This document shows, piece by piece, positions 17,455-26,700 of a stretch of DNA of 64,000 bases. Source of the stretch: Poriferisodalis sp965208485 (lineage in GTDB: Bacteria > Actinomycetota > Acidimicrobiia > Acidimicrobiales > Poriferisodalaceae). The position numbers were made by a program, and so were the translations under genes. The first letter of the stretch is position 1; every line of letters begins with the position of its first letter. The notes under the pieces were generated by a model. It was not told the DNA's origin. It was given only the letters and a program-made list of their open reading frames with translations, and did not search any database. The DNA lies in assembly GCF_965208485.1 (NCBI RefSeq), contig NZ_OZ242344.1:3534001-3598000 (forward strand). Reading direction: 5' to 3'.

Positions 17455-18781
17455 GTGACCCCCCCGGGATTCAGGCGCGCCGAACTGGGCGAACCGGACG
17501 CTGTTCCACGCTGACAACCTCGCAGTGATGCGGGGCATGAACAGCGAGACGGTCGATCTGATCGCCACCGACCCGCCGTTCAACAAGGGCAAGGACTTCC
17601 ACGCCACGCCGGACAGCCTGGCTGCCGGGGCGAAGTTCCAAGACCGCTGGTCATGGGCCGACGACATCGAAGGCGACTGGATTGACCAGTTGGAAGATGA
17701 CTGGCCCGACGTGTGGCATGTCATTGGCGCAGCACGATCGAGCTGGGGCGATGACTTGGGGGCGTTCCTGTGCTTCATGGCCGTGCGGCTCGTCGAGATG
17801 CACCGCATTCTCAAGCTGACCGGTTCGATCTACCTGCATTGCGACCCGACCGCCAGCCACTACCTGAAGCAACTCATGGACGCAATCTTCGGACGCAAGC
17901 AGTTCCGAAACGAAGTCGTCTGGTGTTACCGCGGTGGAGGGGTACCGCGCAATGCGTTCGCGCGCAAGCACGACCTACTCCTGTTCTACGCCGCTGGCCG
18001 CGACAACACATTCCACCGGCAGCACGTCCCTTACTCGGAGGCGTCACAAGCACTTGTGAGCAGCCGCGGCGGCGTGAGCATCGATGGACGCGAGCGCGAC
18101 CTAGAGCGAGGAGCATCGATGCCGGACTGGTGGACAGACATCAACTCGCTGCAAACATGGTCTCCCGAGCGATACGGCTACCCGACACAGAAGCCGTTGC
18201 CGCTGTACGAGCGCATCATCGCCGCGTCGAGCGATCCGGGCGACATCGTGTTCGATCCGTTCTGCGGTTGCGCCACAACACCAGTCGCCGCTGAGCGGCA
18301 AGGTCGCCAATGGGTGGGGATCGACATCTGGGACAGGGCCCACCAAGCAGTGCTGGACCGGATGCAGGCTGAGACGCTTGCAGTGCCGGACGCCGACGCC
18401 ACAGACGACCGGCTGTTCACATTCGGGGAGGTCACCTACGCCAACGCGCCCCCTGCGCGAACCGACGATGGTGAGACGGCTGCGCCGTTCCTGCAAGTCA
18501 CCGAACGCGTACAGGAGCCCGACGGCCCGCGGTGGACGCGAGCGCAGATGTACGAGCACCTGGTCGCCCAGCACGGACGAGTCTGCCAAGGGTGCGATCG
18601 GATCTTCGACGACGAGCGGTACCTGCAACTTGACCACAACACCCCCCGCGCTGATGGCGGCATCAACCACATCAGCAACCGAGTGCTGTTGTGCGGCCCC
18701 TGCAACCAACTCAAATCCAACATCTACACGCTGTCGGGTCTACGCAGACAGAACCGCAAACTCGGCTACATGTCGTCGTGA
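17455..18781 (+). CDS. Beta-class DNA methyltransferase fused to HNH nuclease
   Basis: The continuous frame (GTG 17525 or ATG 17528 to TGA 18781) has DPPFNKGKDFH near its N-terminus, LTGSIYLHCDPTASHYLKQL, YPTQKPLPLYERIIAASSD and VFDPFCGCATTPVAAE. This order, motif IV before motif I, is that of beta-class N4-cytosine or N6-adenine methyltransferases. The C-terminus is an HNH domain: CQGCDRIF, LQLDHNTPRADGG, LLCGPCNQLKSN. Family-like residues (NRTLFHADNLAVM) continue upstream in frame without a start codon. A GTG at 17455 would reach them only if the seven-C run at 17459-17465 were one base shorter. So this copy may be switched off, N-truncated, or wrongly sequenced. It is a paralogue of the wrecked gene at 2.7-4.2 kb. 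Confidence 0.8.
17459..17465 (+). repeat. C7 homopolymer at the 5' end of the methyltransferase-HNH gene
   Basis: Seven consecutive C residues directly follow the GTGA of a potential start at 17455. With six C the start joins the methyltransferase frame in full (TPRDSGAPNWANRTLFHADN); with seven it does not. Short G/C tracts at gene starts are classic sites for slipped-strand phase variation, although seven bases is at the short end and sequencing error is possible. Confidence 0.5.
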
Positions 18782-18915
18782 TGAAGCCCGCTTCGCCGTC
18801 GAAATCCCAGTTGCGCGGGCCACCCACAACGCGGTCTGTGCGCTGCGGATGGCACCGAACCAAGCGCGGGAGAATGCGGGGGCACTAGAGCGGCCGGGAT
18901 TCATGCTCATCGGTG

Positions 18916-20286
18916 ATGAGCCATGGACGAGAACACCGCAAGTGGCTGGCAGGGCTAGTCGTGGTCGCGCTCGGTGCGGCGCTGCTGGTGGCGGTTCCGG
19001 CTGACCGAACCGACGCGCACGACAGCATCCCGCATGCCTCGAACTCGGCATCGGTGGACCCCCCGCAACCGGCCCCGCAGATTGGCACTCCCCCACCAGG
19101 ACACACCAGGTGGCTCGGCAAATGGAGCCGTTGGAACCACCATTCGGTGCCTTGGCGATGCGATGTGAATCCTGAGCTGACCTGGGTCACACCGCCCACC
19201 TATCCGCCGGTCTCGTACTCGGTCGACACGCGGGACTACATCGGCTGCGCCGCTGCCAACGTGAACATCAACGGCAGAGACCAGACTCTGGGAACTGCTA
19301 GCCACAGCCAGTGGCGCTATTCCGGGTGTACTCAGTTCGGACCGCCGGGCGGCGCCGGGTGCGGGCACAGACTGTCGGCAACGGCGACCACACCGGTCGC
19401 GACTGGGCTGGATCGGTTCACGGCCTTCTTCTCAACAGCAATCTCCAATGAGGCTCGTGCTGCGCTGATCGCTCAGGCCAGCGCCCGGTTCCGGTTCGTG
19501 GACAACGGCCGTCACCAAACATGGCGGTATGTCTTCTGCGGTGAAACGCTGGCAGATGATCGGCAAGACGGGCGATTTCTCGTCTCTGGATACCGACATC
19601 ACGCGCTCGAGCGCACCGCCTATTGGGGCAAGGATCCGGATGTCACCTATGCGGGTGTCCCCGGCGCGACCGTCCTGCCACCAAGTTCGCAGCGAGCCAC
19701 CGGCTACCACCCGGAGCCGACGGCTACAGGGATTGATCCGTCTGTGCCTGCGCAGTGGGCTGCGTGTTGGGCTGCTGATCCGTTGTCGGTGCGTGCTGGA
19801 CCGGATGTGTCGGTGGTGGACGGTTCGCTGTCGACTTCTCAGATTGAGGCGTCGCGTGGTGACGTTTCGACTGTCGCGCCGTGCATCGAGGTCGACTGGG
19901 TGACCCGCAACGGGTCTGCTGTCGCGCCGGCTGACTACACGGCCAGCTCGGGGACGGTGACGTTCCCGGCGGGAACGTTGGGCGTGGGTGTGGCGAGCGC
20001 GACTCGCCCGGTGGCGGTCGCGACTCAGCCGAACTCGCCAGGCGAGACCGACGAGTCGTTCGTGGTGGAGATCACAGGTCAGCGTCTGTGCCCCGGTGAG
20101 ACCGGAACGGCGCCGCAGCTGGACGCTCGTGATCATCTGCGAGTGACGATCCAGGGCACGCCGGCTGTCGCGTCGTTGTGGGTCCCTGACCGGATTGATG
20201 TGGTCGAGGGCGACCCTGGTGACACGACTGTGGCGACGGTCACGGCTGAGCACGATGCCATGCCGGGCGACGTGACCTCGGTGGGG
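18916..20286 (+). pseudogene. Secreted Calx-beta-domain protein truncated by array 2
   Basis: The product starts with a signal peptide (HRKWLAGLVVVALGAALLVA, cleaved near DAHDS). It has a mainly beta N-terminal region with paired Cys and then a Calx-beta domain (VDWVTRNGSAVAPADYTASS, GTVTFPAGT, DESFVVEITG). A second beta domain begins (SLWVPDRIDVVEGDPGD) and stops at TSVG where the first repeat of array 2 starts at 20287. The frame nominally continues to 20394 but encodes only CRISPR repeat and spacer. So the 3' end of a surface-protein gene was removed at the junction. The ATG at 18916 is preceded by GTG 18913 in frame. Confidence 0.75.
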
Positions 20287-22083
20287 GTGCTCCCCGCGCA
20301 AGCGGGGGTAGGCCCCGCACAAAACCGTGGACCAGAGGCCCAGCGAAGTGCTCCCCGCGCAAGCGGGGGTAGGCCCCGGATGGTCCTCGCCTGAGGCGTG
20401 CGCAGCCTGTGCTCCCCGCGCAAGCGGGGGTAGGCCCCCGAAAAACGAGGTGTCGAGGCCCGGACCGCCGTGCTCCCCGCGCAAGCGGGGGTAGGCCCCT
20501 CCAGATGCTCCCTCGCTGTTGGGCTCCGCCGTGCTCCCCGCGCAAGCGGGGGTAGGCCGAGTCTCCGGATGGGACATCGGCCGGCCTTCCCGTGCTCCCC
20601 GCGCAAGCGGGGGTAGGCCGATGGTGTTATTGGTGTCGTGCGTGGTGCTCGAGTGCTCCCCGCGCAAGCGGGGGTAGGCCGGAAGCCGACTCCCGGAGGT
20701 GGTGGCAGCGTCGGTGCTCCCCGCGCAAGCGGGGGTAGGCCTTTCGTCCGCGAGCCCGTGCACGTGCGCGAGAGGTGCTCCCCGCGCAAGCGGGGGTAGG
20801 CCGATGGTGCTGCTGGTGTCGTGCGTGGTGCTCGAGTGCTCCCCGCGCAAGCGGGGGTAGGCCGACCCCGCCGAAAACCGAAAAACGGCCCTTCCGGTGC
20901 TCCCCGCGCAAGCGGGGGTAGGCCTGCGGAGGTCGACGAGGGCGGCTCGCCGACGGTGTGCTCCCCGCGCAAGCGGGGGTAGGCCGTGGCGGCAGCAGCA
21001 GTGCCCGGAGGGTCAGAGGTGCTCCCCGCGCAAGCGGGGGTAGGCCTCGAACTGTGTCCCGAAATGGGACGGCTCCGGAGTGCTCCCCGCGCAAGCGGGG
21101 GTAGGCCTCGGAGGCGCAGCTTCCTCGCTCTGTCATTGGGGTGCTCCCCGCGCAAGCGGGGGTAGGCCCGGCTGGGCATGGACGCTCGACCCGATCCCGC
21201 AGTGCTCCCCGCGCAAGCGGGGGTAGGCCTGGGCACTCAAACACAGCAGGAGAAGTCTGTCCGTGCTCCCCGCGCAAGCGGGGGTAGGCCGCGCCCAGGC
21301 AACACAGCGACAGCACCGTCCCAGTGCTCCCCGCGCAAGCGGGGGTAGGCCCAGGCCCAGCCACGGCCTGCTCATCTCCTTCACGTGCTCCCCGCGCAAG
21401 CGGGGGTAGGCCCCAAGGCCCGGCCCGCTCCGGGGTGCGCACGGGGTGCTCCCCGCGCAAGCGGGGGTAGGCCTCCGCGACGTACACAGCCCAGTCCTCG
21501 CCGTAGGTGCTCCCCGCGCAAGCGGGGGTAGGCCCGACGGCAGCGCAGCCATCACCACTCGTCCGAGGTGCTCCCCGCGCAAGCGGGGGTAGGCCCGAGC
21601 ACTGGATCAGCAACGGCGCAGTCCCACCGTGCTCCCCGCGCAAGCGGGGGTAGGCCCACCGCCAGGAACAGCGCCGCCAGACGCGGAAAGTGCTCCCCGC
21701 GCAAGCGGGGGTAGGCCTCCTTGCAGCGCTGCATCTCGAACATGATCCGGGTGCTCCCCGCGCAAGCGGGGGTAGGCCTGGGGCACTGACCTGGTGTGCG
21801 GCCGGCTCGGAGTGCTCCCCGCGCAAGCGGGGGTAGGCCAGACGAAAAACGAAAGATGAAAAACGAAAGACGGTGCTCCCCGCGCAAGCGGGGGTAGGCC
21901 CGAGTGCACCGAGGTCGTCATGCTGCTGACCTCGTGCTCCCCGCGCAAGCGGGGGTAGGCCTCCGCAGCCGACACCGGCTCCCAGTCCAGGTCGGTGCTC
22001 CCCGCGCAAGCGGGGGTAGGCCTCGGGATGGACGATCTCGGTCTCGGCCCATCCGGTGCTCCCCGCGCAAGCGGGGGTAGGCC
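20287..22083 (+). CRISPR. CRISPR array 2, leader-side part: 30 repeats
   Basis: Thirty repeats of the same 28-bp sequence as array 1 run from 20287 to 22083 with an exact 61-bp period (29 complete 33-bp spacers). The thirtieth repeat is followed by a 33-bp spacer, 22084-22116, that ends CTGA at the edge of an insertion sequence. Reading direction is left to right by repeat orientation; the degenerate repeats at the opposite end of array 2 agree with this. Immediately left of the first repeat is coding sequence of a Calx-beta protein rather than a leader. Confidence 0.97.
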
Positions 22084-22116
22084 GAGCTGGGGGGCCCGCC
22101 GCCGGCTGGTCTCTGA

Positions 22117-23746
22117 GCCCCGATCCACCGGTTCGGTTGGGCTGGTGGGGGTTTGCGTCCACCAGAAAGGCCTCCTGAGGTGGCATTTTGCCGGTTGTGA
22201 GAACGCGGCGTGATGCCATGACGGGAGGCACTTTCTGTGAGCGATGATACGCGGTTGTTGGACCGGGTCGAGGCAGTGTTCGACGAGGGCTCTTTGGTGG
22301 GGGACGCGGGTCTGCTGGCGGTGGGCACGCTGGCGGGCCGGCTGGGCTTGGAGGGCTTGATCGACGAGACTGTGCGTCCGCCGGCGGCGGGCCGCGGGTC
22401 GGGAGCGAAGGTGCTCACGGCGGTGTGCTCGATGCTGGTGGGCGGGTCGTTCTTTTCTGACGCGGATCGGCTGCGGGCCGGCTCGGCTGGGTCGGTGCTG
22501 GGGTTCGCGCCGGTGGCGCCGTCCACGCTGGGGACGTTCGCGAGGTCGTTCTCGTGGGGTCATGTGCGCCAGCTCGACCGCGCCCAGGAGCTCGCGTTGG
22601 GCCGTGCGTGGGCTGCTGGGGCCGCCCCGGCCGCGGAAGCGATCACGGTCGACATCGACTCCACGCTGTGGGGGGTGCACAGCGACGCGAAGCACGGCGC
22701 CGCGTACGGCCACGGCGGGCGGCTCGGCTATCACCCGCTGGTGGCGGCCCGCGACGACACCGGTGAGATCGTGCACTCCCGGATGCGCAAGGGCTCCTCG
22801 CAGCGGGGACACGTCGATTTCGCCGCGGAGACCTTGGCGCGGGTGCGCCGCCTGGCGCCGGGCGCGGCGCTCACGCTTCGAGCTGACGCGGGGTTCTTCT
22901 CGTGGGACCTGATCGACAAGCTCGACGCGCACGGCACGAGGTTCCTGATCGCGATCGCCCGCAACCCTGCTGTCGACAAGGCGATCGCCGCCATCGGCGA
23001 CGACGACTGGACACCGATCGGCTACACCGACGACGGCGAAGCCCAGGTCGCCCAGGCCACGCTGACCAGCGGCCGACGCGCTGCGGGCAAGCCCAAGCGC
23101 ACGGTGCGCCTCGTGGTGCGCCGCACCCGCCTCGTCGGCGGCCAAGCCGAGCTGTGGCCGAACTGGCGCCACCACGCGTTCGTCACCGACATCGACGACG
23201 ACGAGCTCGACACCAAAGCAGCCGACACCGCCTACCGCGCCCACGCCCGCGTCGAACAAGCAATCAAGGACCTCAAAGCCGGCGGCCTCGCCCACAGCCC
23301 CTCAGGACGGTTCGCGGCCAACGCCGCCTGGCTCGCCTTCGCCGTCCTCGCCCACAACATCGCACGCTGGACCGCGCGCATCGGCCGGGTCCACGAACCC
23401 CGCAAGCTCACCGTCGCAGCCACCATCGCCCGACGCCTGCTCAACATCCCCGCCCGGCTCGTCAACCGCAGCGGCCGACCCACCCTGCGGCTGCCCGCCA
23501 AATGGCCCTGGGCAGCCCAGTTCACCGCCGCGCTGCGACACATCCGCAACCTGCCCCAGCGCTGCTGAGCAAACCCCAGCGCCACGCAGCGCCGCGCAGC
23601 ACACCCCAGGCGCAGCACACAAACCAACCCCCGAGCCGACGCCGACCAACCACGCGTCCGCCCAGCCCTCACCCCGCCCCCACGACAAACCGCGCCACCG
23701 ACATCCCGCCCAACCCGACACCGCACACCCCACCGGTGGATCTGGG
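22117..23746 (+). mobile_element. IS1380-like insertion sequence inside CRISPR array 2
   Basis: The element is 1630 bp and bounded by imperfect inverted repeats: left GCCCCGATCCACCGGTTCGG, right (reverse complement) GCCCAGATCCACCGGTGGGG. A 4-bp duplication CTGA flanks it (22113-22116 and 23747-23750). Joining the flanks gives one complete 33-bp spacer (22084-22116) between two perfect repeats, which fixes both ends exactly. It carries one transposase gene, plus about 170 bp of non-coding C-rich sequence before the right end. Confidence 0.9.
22237..23568 (+). CDS. IS1380-family transposase
   Basis: The 443-aa protein has the DDE-type core with VDIDSTLWGVHSDAKHGAAY (first Asp region), LRADAGFFSWDLIDKLDA (second Asp region) and RVEQAIKDLKAGGLAHSPSG (the C-terminal Glu region). 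This spacing is characteristic of IS1380-group transposases. The GTG start at 22237 follows GGGAGGC. Length and motifs are complete, so the element may still be mobile. Codon use and GC match the genome. Confidence 0.88.
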   Translation: MSDDTRLLDRVEAVFDEGSLVGDAGLLAVGTLAGRLGLEGLIDETVRPPAAGRGSGAKVLTAVCSMLVGGSFFSDADRLRAGSAGSVLGFAPVAPSTLGTFARSFSWGHVRQLDRAQELALGRAWAAGAAPAAEAITVDIDSTLWGVHSDAKHGAAYGHGGRLGYHPLVAARDDTGEIVHSRMRKGSSQRGHVDFAAETLARVRRLAPGAALTLRADAGFFSWDLIDKLDAHGTRFLIAIARNPAVDKAIAAIGDDDWTPIGYTDDGEAQVAQATLTSGRRAAGKPKRTVRLVVRRTRLVGGQAELWPNWRHHAFVTDIDDDELDTKAADTAYRAHARVEQAIKDLKAGGLAHSPSGRFAANAAWLAFAVLAHNIARWTARIGRVHEPRKLTVAATIARRLLNIPARLVNRSGRPTLRLPAKWPWAAQFTAALRHIRNLPQRC

Positions 23747-23750
23747 CTGA

Positions 23751-26700
23751 GTGCTCCCCGCGCAAGCGGGGGTAGGCCCCTAAAAAGGTTCCTCGGACGG
23801 AACGTCGACAGGTGCTCCCCGCGCAAGCGGGGGTAGGCCCGCCCGATCCGTCACCGTCGACGCAGAGGCCCGGTGCTCCCCGCGCAAGCGGGGGTAGGCC
23901 GCGCATTGCGACGCAGGAGCAATCAGGCGCTGAGTGCTCCCCGCGCAAGCGGGGGTAGGCCCAACAGAGGCCGGACTAGAACGCCAAACCATCCGTGCTC
24001 CCCGCGCAAGCGGGGGTAGGCCTCTGAGGCACAGCTTCCTCGGCTCGTCATTGAGGTGCTCCCCGCGCAAGCGGGGGTAGGCCCTGATCGGCGGAGCGGA
24101 CGGGAGCCTCGTCGTCGTGCTCCCCGCGCAAGCGGGGGTAGGCCTCGGCTGCGCAGGCAGGGCATGGAGTTCCTGTGGTGCTCCCCGCGCAAGCGGGGGT
24201 AGGCCCAAGGCAGCGATCACGGGAGGCAGCATCTTCAGGTGCTCCCCGCGCAAGCGGGGGTAGGCCTGGCGGCGAGAGGTCGGGTGCAAGAGCTCCGGAG
24301 TGCTCCCCGCGCAAGCGGGGGTAGGCCCCGATAGAAACCGAAGACGATGGCCACAGCGATGTGCTCCCCGCGCAAGCGGGGGTAGGCCGTGAGAGCCAAG
24401 TTCACGACCCCGAGCATCGCAGTGCTCCCCGCGCAAGCGGGGGTAGGCCCGGCGCTTTTTCAACGCTGTCATCTCAAGGTCGGTGCTCCCCGCGCAAGCG
24501 GGGGTAGGCCCCCGGCTCCGACGACCCACGCCGCTGCGCCGGTGTGCTCCCCGCGCAAGCGGGGGTAGGCCCGTCGCCGTCGACGTCAGTCGTGTCGAGA
24601 GTCAGTGCTCCCCGCGCAAGCGGGGGTAGGCCCGCAAGAGGCCCGGGATCCTGCGCAGGATCCCGGTGCTCCCCGCGCAAGCGGGGGTAGGCCCTACGGC
24701 GCAGGCCGATACGGCCACCCCGAGCAGTGCTCCCCGCGCAAGCGGGGGTAGGCCCGTCCGGAGCTCGTAGACGCGGGTCTCCGTGATGTGCTCCCCGCGC
24801 AAGCGGGGGTAGGCCTCCTCCTACTGATCCGGTCGGGCAATCAACCAAGTGCTCCCCGCGCAAGCGGGGGTAGGCCAGCGGAAGGAAGCTCGCCGCCTCA
24901 ATGCTCCTTGTGCTCCCCGCGCAAGCGGGGGTAGGCCCGGGAGACACCGTAGACCCGGAACGTCCGGCCGGTGCTCCCCGCGCAAGCGGGGGTAGGCCCC
25001 GCATTGCGACGCAGGAGCAATAAGGCGGTGAGTGCTCCCCGCGCAAGCGGGGGTAGGCCCCCCCGAGCACCTCTCTCTCTGACTGCACCCTCGTGCTCCC
25101 CGCGCAAGCGGGGGTAGGCCTAACGCCCGATCCGGCGGCGGACTGGCGAGCAGGTGCTCCCCGCGCAAGCGGGGGTAGGCCCGGACCCTTGCATCCGACG
25201 ATGAGACCCCGTGCGTGCTCCCCGCGCAAGCGGGGGTAGGCCCGTCCCCGGCATCGCGGGCACGCCCGCGTTCGAGTGCTCCCCGCGCAAGCGGGGGTAG
25301 GCCTTCAAGTCTGCCATCATCGTCACAGCTTGAATTGTGCTCCCCGCGCAAGCGGGGGTAGGCCCTGATCGCTGATTTCGGCGGCACGCCGACCCGCGTG
25401 CTCCCCGCGCAAGCGGGGGTAGGCCGGACCGCCATCATGACCGACAGCTCCCACGCCAGTGCTCCCCGCGCAAGCGGGGGTAGGCCCAGCCAGCCGTGCT
25501 CCAAGCCGCCGCCGTCGAGGTGCTCCCCGCGCAAGCGGGGGTAGGCCCAGCCGGAAAACGACGAGACCCCCGCAGCAAAGGTGCTCCCCGCGCAAGCGGG
25601 GGTAGGCCCGCCCGGAACTGCCGACGACTGGCCTCAACGTCGTGCTCCCCGCGCAAGCGGGGGTAGGCCCTTCGACGGACTCGACGAACAAGTTGCGGTA
25701 CCGTGCTCCCCGCGCAAGCGGGGGTAGGCCTGCTCGGGCCCGGCGGTCCTGCGGCAGGGCATGGTGCTCCCCGCGCAAGCGGGGGTAGGCCCCCGTCGTC
25801 GCCGCCGCACGCGACCCAGCGCCTGTGCTCCCCGCGCAAGCGGGGGTAGGCCCGGACACGAGCCCCGACACCCAGCCCGACGCGCGTGCTCCCCGCGCAA
25901 GCGGGGGTAGGCCACCCAGTGCGCCGCCGAGATTCGGGGTCGGGTCGTGCTCCCCGCGCAAGCGGGGGTAGGCCGCTGGCGGACGGCCTGGAGGTGTCCA
26001 TCGAGCTGTGCTCCCCGCGCAAGCGGGGGTAGGCCGAGTGACGACTGCCGCAGGTGGTGACGGCGGCGGTGCTCCCCGCGCAAGCGGGGGTAGGCCCACC
26101 CTGCTGGCGCACATCCACGGATGGCTCTCGTGCTCCCCGCGCAAGCGGGGGTAGGCCGTGGTCGACAGGTGGGCGGAGCCCAATTGCCAGGTGCTCCCCG
26201 CGCAAGCGGGGGTAGGCCCGTTCGTCTCTGCGGGTCGTCTGCGCAGGTGCAGTGCTCCCCGCGCAAGCGGGGGTAGGCCTGGGGTCCTGACCTGGTGTGC
26301 GGCCGGCTCGGCGTGCTCCCCGCGCAAGCGGGGGTAGGCCCCCGAGCAAGTAGACCGCCAAGGTCACCGCAGGGTGCTCCCCGCGCAAGCGGGGGTAGGC
26401 CCCAGCACGCAGCCAGCCAGTCACGCAACGAGCCGTGCTCCCCGCGCAAGCGGGGGTAGGCCTGACGAGAGCCGAGACTAGGAGCGCCTCCGATTGTGCT
26501 CCCCGCGCAAGCGGGGGTAGGCCGGCGGCGGCCCGGCGGTCCTGCGGCAGGGCATGGTGCTCCCCGCGCAAGCGGGGGTAGGCCGTCTGGCGTCATCGTC
26601 ACAGCTTGAATTGTGGGGTGCTCCCCGCGCAAGCGGGGGTAGGCCGTTGCCGGTCGAGAACGCGGCCACGTCGCCCTCGTGCTCCCCGCGCAAGCGGGGG

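Noticed and set aside
22902..23750. A 282-codon plus-strand frame overlapping the transposase 3' half
   Set aside because: It is an Arg/Pro/His-rich shadow frame; the DDE transposase motifs fix the coding frame and the remaining sequence is the non-coding IS end.
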